From JBFLYH01 sp964630235 (lineage in GTDB: Bacteria > Oederibacteriota > JAAXVQ01 > JAUVAV01): a stretch of DNA of 64,000 bases. The notes beneath the pieces were generated by a model. That model saw nothing but the letters and a program-made list of their open reading frames with translations. It did not search any database and had not been told where the DNA came from. The stretch lies in NCBI GenBank assembly GCA_964630235.1, contig CAZVUO010000001.1:496001-560000 (forward strand), written 5' to 3'. This document shows, piece by piece, positions 32,140 to 40,605 of the stretch (its first letter is position 1; the number at the start of each line of letters is the position of its first letter). Position numbers and translations under genes: made by a program.

Positions 32140-33978
32140 TTATTCTTCCTCCGCCCTCGCCCGGGCCCGGTCCGAGCGCTTGCGCTGCAGGGCGTCCAGG
32201 ATCTTCTTGCGCAGGCGCAGGGATTTCGGGGTCACTTCCACCAGTTCGTCTTCATTAATATATTCCAGCATCTGCTCCAGGCTCAGGCGCCGGGGCGGCG
32301 GCACGGTGAGCGCCTCGTCCGCGGCTTTGCTGCGCATGTTGGAAAGCTGCTTGGTGCGGGTAATGTTGACCGCCAGGTCCGCGTCGCGGCTGTGCTCGCC
32401 GATGATCATGCCTTCGTACACGTCCGTTCCCGCCTCGATGAAATATTCCCCACGGTCCGACAGCTGGAACAGCGCGTACGCGGTCGCCGTGCCGGTCTGG
32501 TCCGCGATCAGGACCCCGCGCGAGCGCCCCACGGAACCGCCCTTGTAGTCGCGGTAACCGGCCACGGTGTGGTGCATGAGCCCTTCGCCGCGCGTCAGGG
32601 TCAGGAACTCGTTGCGGAACCCGAGCAGGCAGCGCGAGGGGATGCTGAACACGGCCCGGGTGCGTCCGTCGGGTGTGGTCTCCATGTGGCTCATCTCGGC
32701 CTTGCGGCCGCCCAGGCGCTCGATGCAGGCGCCGACATCCGCGCTGGGCACGTCGAGGGTCAGCTCCTCGAAGGGTTCCTGCTTTTGTCCGCCTGTTTCG
32801 TGCAGAATGACCTCGGGCTTGCTGACCTGGAATTCAAAACCTTCCCGGCGCATGGTCTCGATCAGGATGGCCAGATGCAGTTCGCCCCGGCCGGACACGT
32901 GCAGCGCGTCCGGTGTGTCCGTGTCCTCCACGCGCAGGCTCAGGTTGGTGAGGGCCTCCTTGTAGAGGCGGTCGCGCAGATGCCGGGTGGTGACGTACTT
33001 GCCCTCGCGGCCGGCGAACGGGCTGTTGTTGACCGAGAAGATCATGGTCAGGGTCGGCTCATCCACGGACAGGCCCGGCAGGGCCTCGGGCTCCTGGGCG
33101 TCGGCAATCGTGTCGCCGATCATCATCTCGTCGAGCCCGGCCAGCACCACCACTTCACCCGCTTCCGCCCGGTCCACTTCCACGCGCTTTAAGCCTTCGT
33201 GCAGGTAAAGCGCCGTAACCCGGAAGGGAAGCAGCCGGCCGTCGCCGTGGGTTATGGCCACCACGTCCTGGCCTTTGGCCAGGGAACCGCGCGTGATGCG
33301 CCCGATGGCCAGCCGGCCCAGGTAGTCGGAATAATCGGTGTTCGTGACCAGGAGCTGCAGGGGCTGGTCCGGTTCCACCGCCGGCCCGGGCAGTTCCTTG
33401 AGCAGGGCCGCGAACAGGGGCTCCAGGTCATGGGACACTTCATCCATTTCGGTGCGGGCGAAGCCTTCGCGCGAACTGCCGTAGAGCACGGTGAAATCCA
33501 GTTGTTCGTCCGTGGCGCCCAGGGCCACGAACAGGTCGAAAATTTTATCCAGGGTGTCATGGGGCTGGGCATCCGGCCGGTCGATCTTGTTGACGAGCAC
33601 CACGGCCTTGAGGTTGCGTTCCAGGGCCTTGCGCAGGACGAATTTGGTCTGGGGCAGGGGGCCTTCGGCCGCGTCCACCAACAGAAGGATGCCGTCCGCC
33701 ATCTGGAGAATGCGCTCGACCTCGCCGCCGAAATCCGCGTGCCCCGGCGTATCAATAATGTTGATCTTGATCCCATTTTTATGGATCGAGGCGTGCTTGG
33801 AAAAAATGGTGATGCCGCGCTCGCGCTCCAGCGGATTGGAATCCATGACCCGCTCCTGCACGGTTTCGCGGGCGCCGAAGGTCCCGCTTTGCCGGAGCAT
33901 GGCGTCGATCAGCGTGGTCTTACCGTGATCCACGTGGGCCACGATGGCGATGTTGCGAAGATCAGCGCGAATAGGCAT
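32140..33978 (-). CDS. typA: Ribosome-associated GTPase TypA/BipA
   Basis: Translational GTPase of 612 residues related to EF-G, involved in ribosome assembly and stress adaptation. G motifs: G1 'AHVDHGKTTL', switch 'ERERGITIFSKH', G3 'DTPGHADFGGEVER', G4 'VNKIDRPDA'. Domain III/V pieces include 'VSGRGELHLAILIETMRREG' and 'FEVQVSKPEVI'-like sequence. The TypA-specific C-terminal domain ends in basic residues. Normal length. A solitary MITE end lies 45 bases upstream of the ATG. Confidence 0.96.
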   Translation of the reverse strand: MPIRADLRNIAIVAHVDHGKTTLIDAMLRQSGTFGARETVQERVMDSNPLERERGITIFSKHASIHKNGIKINIIDTPGHADFGGEVERILQMADGILLLVDAAEGPLPQTKFVLRKALERNLKAVVLVNKIDRPDAQPHDTLDKIFDLFVALGATDEQLDFTVLYGSSREGFARTEMDEVSHDLEPLFAALLKELPGPAVEPDQPLQLLVTNTDYSDYLGRLAIGRITRGSLAKGQDVVAITHGDGRLLPFRVTALYLHEGLKRVEVDRAEAGEVVVLAGLDEMMIGDTIADAQEPEALPGLSVDEPTLTMIFSVNNSPFAGREGKYVTTRHLRDRLYKEALTNLSLRVEDTDTPDALHVSGRGELHLAILIETMRREGFEFQVSKPEVILHETGGQKQEPFEELTLDVPSADVGACIERLGGRKAEMSHMETTPDGRTRAVFSIPSRCLLGFRNEFLTLTRGEGLMHHTVAGYRDYKGGSVGRSRGVLIADQTGTATAYALFQLSDRGEYFIEAGTDVYEGMIIGEHSRDADLAVNITRTKQLSNMRSKAADEALTVPPPRRLSLEQMLEYINEDELVEVTPKSLRLRKKILDALQRKRSDRARARAEEE

Positions 33979-34022
33979 GAAGGTCCGTTCGGTCGTAGTG
34001 TGAAAGCCGCAAATGAAAGTTT

Positions 34023-34046
34023 GGGACTTTTTCAGCAGCCCGTTAG
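34023..34046. repeat. Solo end of the CTA-type MITE
   Basis: Read on the minus strand it begins CTAACGGGCTGCTGAAAAA, closely matching the ends of the elements at 21618-21803 and 54832-54981. No partner end is found nearby. It is either a relic or a half-element. Confidence 0.55.
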
Positions 34047-34080
34047 TGTATCGGAAGGAGGGAAAAACAGCAAGCGCTTT

Positions 34081-34629
34081 TCAGTCCCAGCGCACATCCC
34101 ATTCCCACGCGGCGGGGTTGGCGTCGCGGCAGCGGATGTCGAAACGCTTGAGGCCGGCGAGCTCCAGCGCGCCGCGGATGTAACCTGTCACAATGTCCAG
34201 AAAGGGTTTGGGCAAACCGGGATAGTCTTTCACGCGCAGCACGATCTGATTGGGGCCGAGGCGTTCGGTTTCCGCGCGGCCGGCGTCGTGGTAGGTTTGC
34301 CAAATCTTGGCGGTCTGTTTGATGATGAATTCCACGGTGGTCATGCGTATCAGGACGCTGTAAATGCCGCGCATGTCGTTGTGGGCCGTGGCGCGCGCGA
34401 GTTCCTGCATTCCCTCGGACGACGGTTTGTCCGGATAGAGCAGCGGGACGGCCAGAAGATAAATTTTGGTCGCGGTTTCAATCGGCAGCTTGCTGACCGG
34501 CAGCGCGGATTGATAGAGCGTTTTTTCCTCGGGGGTCAGCTGAGACAGGAACCGGGCTTCGGTCTCCGCGCCCTGTTTCCGCAGCAGCGTGCGGGTATGA
34601 ATGACGCCGGCGGCTTTTGACAACGCCAT
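34081..34629 (-). CDS. DUF2378-like protein, copy 1
   Basis: Protein of 182 residues resembling the DUF2378/TIGR02265 family known mainly from myxobacteria. Features are an N-terminal 'FLSQLTPEEKTLY', a helical middle and the 'IWQTYHDAGRAETERLG' / 'RVKDYPGLPKPFLDIVTGY' block, ending with a Cys and 'WEWDVRW'. Function is unknown. The ATG at 34629 follows AAGGAG. A relative with the same block order is encoded at 35872-36432 on the other strand. The heme-NO/V4R superfamily has a similar 'C..W' ending, so a ligand-binding fold is possible. Confidence 0.65.
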   Translation of the reverse strand: MALSKAAGVIHTRTLLRKQGAETEARFLSQLTPEEKTLYQSALPVSKLPIETATKIYLLAVPLLYPDKPSSEGMQELARATAHNDMRGIYSVLIRMTTVEFIIKQTAKIWQTYHDAGRAETERLGPNQIVLRVKDYPGLPKPFLDIVTGYIRGALELAGLKRFDIRCRDANPAAWEWDVRWD

Positions 34630-34784
34630 GGTGCCAGCTCCTTGACAGGGGATCAAACGCTTCCTGCGCGGTTATTATTGCTCAGGTGCGCCCCAAAACC
34701 AAGCGCAAAGTAAAGGCGCGTGCGAGGCCGGCCGTGTATAATAAGGTTGATGGCCGCTGAATCCGGGCACAAGGAGGGAGGATC

Positions 34785-35363
34785 ATGAAAAAGTCCCTGG
34801 GCGCGCAGACCTTGGTCTATCCCACGCCGGCGTGGGTGATCGGAACCTACGCGGCGGACAACCAGCCCAATGCCATGACCGCGGCCTGGGGCGGCATTTG
34901 CTGTTCGCAGCCGCCGTGCGTGGCGGTCTCGGTGCGCAAGGCCCGCCAAACCTACGCCAATATCCTGGAACACCGCGGCTTTACCGTGAACATCCCCTCG
35001 GAGAAGCACATGCAAGCCGTGGATTACTGCGGGCTGGTCTCGGGCAAAACCGCGCGCAAATTCGAAGACACGGGGCTCACGGCCAAGGCCAGCGACCTGG
35101 TGCATGCCCCGCTCATCGAGGAATTCCCCCTGGTCCTGGAGTGCCGCCTGCTGCACGCCTTTGACCTGGGCGCCCACACCCAATTTGTTGGAGAAATCCT
35201 GGACGTCAAAGCCGAAGAGGCGGTGCTCGGTAAGAACGGCAGCCCGGACATCGAAAAGGTCAAACCGTTCCTGTATGCACCGGATGGAGGCATGGGCTAT
35301 TATGGCGTGGGACGTTTCCTGGGCCGGGCGTTCAGCGCGGGGAATGACCTCAGGCGGAAATAA
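34785..35363 (+). CDS. Flavin reductase-like FMN-binding protein
   Basis: Split-barrel flavoprotein of the DIM6/NTAB (flavin reductase-like) family, 192 residues. Conserved pieces: 'VYPTPAWVIGTYAADNQPNAMTAAW' contains the FMN-binding Ser/Thr-Ala-W region, then 'CCSQPPCVAVSVRKARQTYANI' and 'FTVNIPS'. It probably transfers electrons from NAD(P)H or a partner to flavin or another acceptor. AAGGAGGGAGG precedes the ATG and TATAAT lies at 34737-34742. It is divergent from the DUF2378-like gene. Confidence 0.88.
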   Translation: MKKSLGAQTLVYPTPAWVIGTYAADNQPNAMTAAWGGICCSQPPCVAVSVRKARQTYANILEHRGFTVNIPSEKHMQAVDYCGLVSGKTARKFEDTGLTAKASDLVHAPLIEEFPLVLECRLLHAFDLGAHTQFVGEILDVKAEEAVLGKNGSPDIEKVKPFLYAPDGGMGYYGVGRFLGRAFSAGNDLRRK

Positions 35364-35408
35364 TCCCCGCGTAAAGGCGGGGTTTTCCGAGTTGTCAGGA
35401 AAAAAATA

Positions 35409-35437
35409 TTGACGCGGCAAGCTGGAGAGAGTACAAT
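35409..35437 (+). promoter_or_regulatory. Sigma70-type promoter of the cold-shock gene
   Basis: TTGACG (35409-35414) and TACAAT (35432-35437) with a 17-base spacer. Transcription would start near 35444, leaving an mRNA leader of about 65 bases ahead of ATG 35509, a common feature of csp transcripts. Confidence 0.78.
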
Positions 35438-35508
35438 ATTCGGCAAGCCGAAATATGCTGGGTTTTCCCGCACGGCTAGTTTATTTATATTCAGGAGGAA
35501 AGAGATAC

Positions 35509-35715
35509 ATGGCAGTACAAGGCAAGGTCAAGTGGTTCAACGCGGCCAAGGGATATGGTTTCCTGGCCCAGGACGGCGGCAAGGATGTGTTCGTGCATTT
35601 TTCCGCCATCCAAGGTGACGGGTTTCGCACTCTGAACGAGGGCGAAACGGTTGAATTCGAAGTCGTGAACGGCCCCAAGGGCGCGCAAGCGGCGAACGTC
35701 AAGAAAGTCGGCTAA
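35509..35715 (+). CDS. Cold-shock domain protein (CspA family)
   Basis: Nucleic-acid-binding OB-fold of 68 residues that acts as an RNA chaperone. Both RNP motifs are visible: 'KGYGFLAQ' (RNP1) and 'DVFVHFSAI' (RNP2), with 'GKVKWFNAAKGYGF' at the start. The ATG at 35509 follows AGGAGGAAAG. It is monocistronic: a near-consensus promoter lies upstream and a strong terminator downstream. Confidence 0.97.
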   Translation: MAVQGKVKWFNAAKGYGFLAQDGGKDVFVHFSAIQGDGFRTLNEGETVEFEVVNGPKGAQAANVKKVG

Positions 35716-35751
35716 AGACCAGCTCCCAGCCGAATTCAACAAGCCACAGAC

Positions 35752-35784
35752 AAACGGCCCCGGGCTTCGGGGCCGTTTTTTTTT
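35752..35784 (+). terminator. Rho-independent terminator of the cold-shock gene
   Basis: GC-rich stem ACGGCCCCG/CGGGGCCGT with loop GGCTT, extended by A-T pairs and followed by nine T. It lies 37 bases behind the cold-shock stop codon. Confidence 0.93.
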
Positions 35785-35871
35785 GCGCCCGATTCCTCCG
35801 CGTTCCTGATTATTTGCTAGGCAGAGGGGCCGGGGGTGTAGGAAAATGACCCCGGCCAGGAGGGCAGTTCC

Positions 35872-36432
35872 ATGAGTCAGACCAAAGCCGTTCACTTGCT
35901 GAATTTCCGCAAATTGGTCCTGCAACAGGCCGGAGAACCCGGATTGCAGGAGATCACCAAGCGGCTGAGTTCCGAGGACCAAAAATTTTTCGAGCAGCCC
36001 GTGCTGGCCAGCCAATGGATGGAGTACGCATTATGGTGGAGGCTGCTGCTGGCCGCGGACCAGGTGCTGGGTCAAGGCGACTACCAGTGGATCCGCGCCA
36101 TGGGTGCGTTCGACGCCCGGGAGAACTTGCAGGGTATCTACAAGCCGTTTCTGCAGCTGATGTCCATCAAAGCCGTGGTGAAAAGCAGTCATCTGATCTG
36201 GCGGCGGTATTATGATGCGGGGGAAATGCGCGTGATCCGTCTCGGCGACCGCGAGGCCGAGATCCACCTGCACGATTTCCCCGGCCTGCCGCTGCACCAT
36301 GAAGAAGAGATCATCGGCTGGATGGAAGGAGCCTTGAAGCTGGCCCGGGCCGCCGCGGCGAGCGTCTCCCACGATCTCTGCTTGGCCAAAGGCGATCCGT
36401 ACTGCCGCTTCATGATCCGCTGGCAGGAGTGA
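35872..36432 (+). CDS. DUF2378-like protein, copy 2
   Basis: Protein of 186 residues related to the product of 34081-34629. Shared order: 'IWRRYYDAGEMRVIRLGD', 'IHLHDFPGLPLHHEEEIIGW', 'ALKLARAAA', then 'CLAKGDPYCRFMIRW'. The last segment resembles the V4R/heme-NO-binding superfamily ending (C-x-GD-x-C). Function is unknown; a small-molecule or redox sensor is plausible next to the thioredoxin reductase gene 32 bases downstream. An upstream AGGAGG supports ATG 35872. Confidence 0.68.
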   Translation: MSQTKAVHLLNFRKLVLQQAGEPGLQEITKRLSSEDQKFFEQPVLASQWMEYALWWRLLLAADQVLGQGDYQWIRAMGAFDARENLQGIYKPFLQLMSIKAVVKSSHLIWRRYYDAGEMRVIRLGDREAEIHLHDFPGLPLHHEEEIIGWMEGALKLARAAAASVSHDLCLAKGDPYCRFMIRWQE

Positions 36433-36464
36433 GTCCCCGCGGGTCCCGGGAACCGAGGAGCCGG

Positions 36465-37454
36465 ATGATGCCACTTGAATTCAAGCTCGATCTGCCGCTG
36501 AACGCCGATCTCAAGGCCGGCGAGGAACAGGACCAGGTGTTCGACCTGGCCATTGCCGGCGCGGGGCCCGCGGGCATGACCGCCGCGGTATACGCGCTGC
36601 GCAAGCAGCTGCGGGTGGTGATGATTTCACCTGACCTGGGCGGCCAGGTGCTCTGGACCCGGGGCGTGGAAAATTACATGGGATACCAGTATATCGGCGG
36701 GCCGGACCTGGCGCAGAAGTTTTCCGAACAGGTGCGGCAGTTCCCGCTCAAATTGGCGCAGGGCGAAAGCGTGACCGCGGCCGAGGAAGACGCGGACCGC
36801 GAGTTTGTCCTGACGACCAGCGCCGGCCGCCGGATCGCGGCCCGCAGCCTGCTGGCGGCCACGGGCAAGCGCTGGCGGCCGCTCAACGTGCCCGGAGAGA
36901 ACGCGTACCGGGGCCGCGGCGTCTCTTTTTGCGCGATCTGCGACGGCCCGTTCTTCAAGGGATTGCCCGTGGTGGTCGTGGGCGGCGGCAACTCCGGCAT
37001 TTCCGCGGCCCTGGACCTGCTCGCGCTGGGCTGCCCGGTGACCGTGCTCAACGTGGCGGACGGCTGGCAGGCGGACCCGGTGCTCCTGGACCAGGTGGCT
37101 GGGCGGGCGGAGCTCTTGGACGCCCACCGGCTCACCGCGATCGCGGGCGACGGCGAAAAGGTCACGGGCGTGAGCGTTCAGCCGCGGGACGGCGGACCTG
37201 AACGGCAGCTGGAGGCGCGGGGCGTTTTCATCGAGGTGGGCCTTTTGCCCAACACGGAATGGTGCAGCGGATTCATCGAACTCAACCGCCACGGAGAGAT
37301 CGTGGTGGACGACCGCGCCCGAACCTCCCGGCCCGGCGTGTTCGCGGCCGGAGACTGCACCACGGTCCCGGAAAAGCAGATCATTATCGCGGCCGGGGAA
37401 GGCGCCAAAGCCGCCCTGACCGCGCATCGCTTTTTGAAAAACATCCCCGATTAG
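36465..37454 (+). CDS. trxB: Thioredoxin reductase
   Basis: FAD/NADPH disulfide reductase of 329 residues, the low-molecular-weight bacterial type. The N-terminal FAD motif is 'LAIAGAGPAGMTAAVYALRK', the redox-active pair is C156/C159 in 'FCAICDGPFF', the NADPH motif is 'VVVVGGGNSGISAALDL', and the C-terminal FAD motif is 'GVFAAGDCTT' followed by 'IIIAAGEGAKAALTAH'. ATG 36465 is chosen over an upstream GTG because GAGGAG lies just before it; ATG 36468 is equally possible. It sits 9 bases ahead of the two-fold disulfide oxidoreductase gene, its likely substrate. Confidence 0.94.
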   Translation: MMPLEFKLDLPLNADLKAGEEQDQVFDLAIAGAGPAGMTAAVYALRKQLRVVMISPDLGGQVLWTRGVENYMGYQYIGGPDLAQKFSEQVRQFPLKLAQGESVTAAEEDADREFVLTTSAGRRIAARSLLAATGKRWRPLNVPGENAYRGRGVSFCAICDGPFFKGLPVVVVGGGNSGISAALDLLALGCPVTVLNVADGWQADPVLLDQVAGRAELLDAHRLTAIAGDGEKVTGVSVQPRDGGPERQLEARGVFIEVGLLPNTEWCSGFIELNRHGEIVVDDRARTSRPGVFAAGDCTTVPEKQIIIAAGEGAKAALTAHRFLKNIPD

Positions 37455-37463
37455 GAGGGTTCC

Positions 37464-38120
37464 ATGCCCCTGCTCGACGCCGGAGTCCACAAGCAAGTGA
37501 AGCCCCTGCTGGAAGCGCTGCCCCAGCCGGTCACGCTGCACGTCTTTACCCAGGAGCTGGAGTGCCAGTTCTGCCGCGAGAACCACCAGCTGGCTGAAGA
37601 GCTCGCCCAGCTGGCGCCCCAAAAAATCAAAGCCGAGATCCACGATTTTCTGCTGGATAAGGAGGCGGTCCAGAAATTTAAAATTGATAAAATTCCCGCC
37701 CTCGCCGTGGTCGGCAGCCAGGATTTCGGCGTGCGCTTCTTTGGCGTCCCGGCCGGGTATGAATTCACCTCGCTCCTGTCCGCGATCCAGCTGGCCGCCA
37801 AGGGCAAGGCGGACCTGTCCCCCGCCTCTTTGCAAAAACTGGGCGCCATCACCAAGCCCATCCACCTGAAAGTGTTCGTCACCCTGACCTGCCCCTACTG
37901 CCCGGGCGCGGTGCACCTGGCGCACCAGCTGGCCGTGGCCAGCCCCCTGATCACCGCGGACATGATCGAAGCTTCCCAGTTCCCGCACCTGGCCATCAAG
38001 GAACAGGTCCTGGGCGTACCCAAGACCGTGGTGGAAGGATTGGGCGCTTTCGAGGGCGCCATGCCTGAACCGCAGTTCGTGGAACGGGTGGTGTCCATGG
38101 TGACCGGAGGAGGTTTGTGA
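37464..38120 (+). CDS. Two-domain thioredoxin-fold protein disulfide oxidoreductase (PDO/glutaredoxin-like)
   Basis: Protein of 218 residues with two thioredoxin folds, each with a redox pair: 'ECQFCREN' at about residue 35 and 'TCPYCPGAV' at about 146. Each has its cis-Pro ('IDKIPALAV' and 'VLGVPKTVV'). The size and layout match the PDO family first known from hyperthermophiles and present in anaerobic bacteria, which work with TrxB-like reductases. trxB directly upstream supports that pairing. It ends with a 4-base overlap with the next gene (GTGA). Confidence 0.9.
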   Translation: MPLLDAGVHKQVKPLLEALPQPVTLHVFTQELECQFCRENHQLAEELAQLAPQKIKAEIHDFLLDKEAVQKFKIDKIPALAVVGSQDFGVRFFGVPAGYEFTSLLSAIQLAAKGKADLSPASLQKLGAITKPIHLKVFVTLTCPYCPGAVHLAHQLAVASPLITADMIEASQFPHLAIKEQVLGVPKTVVEGLGAFEGAMPEPQFVERVVSMVTGGGL

Positions 38121-39844
38121 GCGAGAACGGGGGCGAGACTATTCTGCGCGGAATTCCCGCTTCGCCCGGATTGGCCGTGGGCCGGGTGTGTTTTTGGAAC
38201 GACCCGGAGGCGATCCCGCGCTACCACATCAAACCCGAGCAGGCGCGCGAGGAACTCAAGCGCCTGGACGAGGCGCTGGCCGCCTCGCGCCGCCAGATCG
38301 GGCAGCTGCGGGAGCGGGTGGAACAGGAAGTGGGCCAGGAGGAGGCCGCGATCTTCGCGTCCCACCGCCTGCTGCTGGACGACCCGGCCTTCTACGCCCG
38401 CGTGGAGAAAAAACTCATCGCCGAAAATCTCAATCTGGAAGCGGCGGTCGAGGACGTCATCGAGGACCTAAGCCGGATTTTCCAGAAAATCCCCGATCCT
38501 TACATCCAGGAGCGCGCGGCCGACTACCGCGACATCGGCCGGCGGATTTTGGACAACCTGCTGTCCTACCAGCGCCAGTGCACGCTGGAGGAAGGAGAGC
38601 AGATCATCCTGGTGGCGCGGGAGCTGATGCCCTCGGACACCGTGCACTTCCACCGCCAGCACGTGGCCGCATTCATTACCGAGCACGGAGGGGTTTCGTC
38701 CCACGCCGCGATCCTCGCCCGCTCCCTCAAGCTGCCGGCGGTCGTCAGCGTGCCGCGCGCGCTCACGCGCCTGCGGGCCGGCGCCCGGGTGGTGGTGGAC
38801 GGCGCGGCCGGCGCGGTCCTTGCCGATCCCTCGGACGCCGAGGTCGCGGCCGCCCGCCAGGACCAGGCCGGCCGGCAGGCTGCAGGAGAGGCCCAGCGTC
38901 CGGCCCAGCCGGCGCAAACCGCGGACGGCGCCGAGGTGTATTTCGCGGCTAATCTGACGCGCGAGGTGGAAGCCGAGGAAGCCCGGCGTCTGGGCGCGCT
39001 GGGCGTGGGGCTTTTCCGCACGGAATTCCTGTTTATGGACCGCGGCGAATTCCTGAACGAAGAAGCGCAGTACCAAGCCTACCGGCATGTGGTGGAAATG
39101 ATGGCCCCGCATCCGGTGACCATCCGCACGCTCGACGTGGGCGAGGACAAGCACTTCGATTTCGAAAATCCCGTGGAGCCCCAGCCGACCTGCGTGCTGG
39201 GGTGGCGGTCCCTCAGGCTCTCCCTGGCTTACCAGAAGGTGTTCGCGGCGCAGCTGCGCGCCATCCTGCGGGCCGGCGCGCACGGCCCGGTCCGCATCCT
39301 GCTTCCCATGGTCAGCGGTGTGGAGGAGGTGCGCCAGGTGCGCGCGCTGCTGGCCGAGCAGATCGAAGCCCTGGCGGCCGCCGGGGTGCCGCACGATCCG
39401 CAGGCGCCGCTGGGGGCCATGATCGAGACGCCGGCCGCGGCCATGCTTCCCGAGGTGCTTCTACCCGAGGTGGACTTCCTGTCGGTCGGCACCAACGACC
39501 TCGTGCAGTACGTCATGGTGGCGGATCGCACGTCCGAGCGGCTCCAGCCGTATTACCGTTCCACGGCGCCGGTGATTTTGCACCTGTTGCACCGGCTGGT
39601 CCAGGCGGCCGGGGCCGCCCGCAAACCCATCAGCATTTGCGGCGAGGTCGCCGGCGATCCCCGCTACCTGCCCCTGCTCCTGGGCCTGGGCTACCGCGAA
39701 TTTTCCGTGGCCCCGGTGCTGCTGCCCGACCTGGCCCAAGCCGTTGGCCGCCTGCGCCTCGGGGCCTGCCGCGACGTGGCGGCCGCCAGCCTGCGCCTGG
39801 CCACGGCCGGCGAGGTGGAAGCCCTTCTGCGCGTCCCAGCCTAA
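38117..39844 (+). CDS. ptsI: Phosphoenolpyruvate-protein phosphotransferase (PTS enzyme I)
   Basis: Cytosolic enzyme of 575 residues, normal for EI, that takes phosphate from PEP onto a histidine and passes it to HPr. The phosphohistidine is H196 in 'GGVSSHAAILARS'. The PEP-binding domain has 'GLFRTEFLFMDR', 'MIETPAAAML', 'VGTNDLVQYVM' and 'SICGEVAGDP'. There is no GAF domain, so it is not EI-Ntr. The GTG at 38117 overlaps the upstream stop and follows AGGAGG. No HPr, HPr kinase or EII is encoded in this window, and the linkage to redox genes is unusual. Confidence 0.93.
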   Translation: MSENGGETILRGIPASPGLAVGRVCFWNDPEAIPRYHIKPEQAREELKRLDEALAASRRQIGQLRERVEQEVGQEEAAIFASHRLLLDDPAFYARVEKKLIAENLNLEAAVEDVIEDLSRIFQKIPDPYIQERAADYRDIGRRILDNLLSYQRQCTLEEGEQIILVARELMPSDTVHFHRQHVAAFITEHGGVSSHAAILARSLKLPAVVSVPRALTRLRAGARVVVDGAAGAVLADPSDAEVAAARQDQAGRQAAGEAQRPAQPAQTADGAEVYFAANLTREVEAEEARRLGALGVGLFRTEFLFMDRGEFLNEEAQYQAYRHVVEMMAPHPVTIRTLDVGEDKHFDFENPVEPQPTCVLGWRSLRLSLAYQKVFAAQLRAILRAGAHGPVRILLPMVSGVEEVRQVRALLAEQIEALAAAGVPHDPQAPLGAMIETPAAAMLPEVLLPEVDFLSVGTNDLVQYVMVADRTSERLQPYYRSTAPVILHLLHRLVQAAGAARKPISICGEVAGDPRYLPLLLGLGYREFSVAPVLLPDLAQAVGRLRLGACRDVAAASLRLATAGEVEALLRVPA

Positions 39845-39851
39845 AATATTA

Positions 39852-39881
39852 GTTGACAATTATATAATAAAAAATTTATAT
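39852..39881 (+). promoter_or_regulatory. Promoter and AT-rich operator-like region of the arsR gene
   Basis: Consensus TTGACA (39852-39857) and TATATT (39876-39881) are 18 bases apart. Between them lies the perfect palindrome ATTATATAAT (39859-39868), part of a larger imperfect inverted repeat, a likely site for the ArsR repressor itself. Transcription would begin near 39888, so the mRNA may be leaderless and start at ATG 39889. Confidence 0.6.
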
Positions 39882-39882
39882 T

Positions 39883-40203
39883 ATGGACATGAGCCGACCG
39901 AAGCAGGCACCCCGCGGCGACTACGCGCGTCTGGCCAAACGCATGCGGGCCCTGGCGCATCCCCTGCGTCTGCAGATGCTCCTCGGCCTGTGCGAACAAG
40001 AGTGCCACGTTAACAAGATCTGGCGGCGGCTGCGCATCAGCCAGCCGCTGGCGTCCCAGCATCTCCGCCTCTTGCGGCGGGCCGGCCTGGTCAGCTCCCA
40101 GCGCCGGGGGAAAAAGATCTGCTATGCCGTGGCCGACCAGCAGGTCAGAAGTATGCTGGAAAGCCTGTGCGCGTGGGTCGCCCGCCCGCTGGACCGGGGC
40201 TGA
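39883..40203 (+). CDS. ArsR-family transcriptional repressor
   Basis: Winged-helix regulator of 106 residues (104 if the second ATG at 39889 is used, which fits the promoter better). Motifs: 'LAKRMRALAHPLRLQMLLGL' and the recognition region 'RISQPLASQHLRLLRRAGLVSSQRRGKKI', shown here only in part as 'SQPLASQHLRLLR'. There is one Cys in 'EQECHVNK', which could help sense a metal or redox signal. It heads the thioredoxin/DUF6132/TlpA genes and probably represses itself and perhaps them. Confidence 0.9.
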   Translation: MDMSRPKQAPRGDYARLAKRMRALAHPLRLQMLLGLCEQECHVNKIWRRLRISQPLASQHLRLLRRAGLVSSQRRGKKICYAVADQQVRSMLESLCAWVARPLDRG

Positions 40204-40272
40204 ACGTCCCCGCGCCTCGGCGTTCCTTCAAAGCGAGACAAGCAATTCAAATCCGGCAAGGAGGTAAGTGAA

Positions 40273-40596
40273 ATGGCGGTGGATATCAGTACAGAGCAAT
40301 TTACCCAGGAAGTGGAGCAAAGCGCGGGAGCGGTACTGGTGGATTTTTACGCGGATTGGTGCGCGCCCTGCCGCATGGTGGCGCCCATTCTGGAGGAGAT
40401 CAGCAAAGAACGGCCAAGCGTCAAGATCGTGAAGGTCAACGTGGACCGGGCCCAGGCTCTGGCCGAGCGGTTCTCGATCATGAGCATTCCCACGCTCTTG
40501 CTGTTCGCGGGCGGAAAGCAGGTCGCCAACTGGGTGGGCCTGCGTCCCAAGCCCCTGCTGCTGTCCGAAATTGACCAGGCACTGGCCAAGAAGTAG
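40273..40596 (+). CDS. trxA: Thioredoxin
   Basis: Cytosolic dithiol reductant of 107 residues. The active site is 'DWCAPCRM' with C30 and C33, and the cis-Pro is in 'MSIPTLLLF'. The family start 'VLVDFYADWCAPC' is intact. AAGGAGG precedes ATG 40273. It follows the arsR gene by 69 bases and leads a short operon with DUF6132 and the TlpA-like lipoprotein. trxB is 2.8 kb upstream. Confidence 0.96.
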   Translation: MAVDISTEQFTQEVEQSAGAVLVDFYADWCAPCRMVAPILEEISKERPSVKIVKVNVDRAQALAERFSIMSIPTLLLFAGGKQVANWVGLRPKPLLLSEIDQALAKK

Positions 40597-40605
40597 GAGG
40601 ATGTC

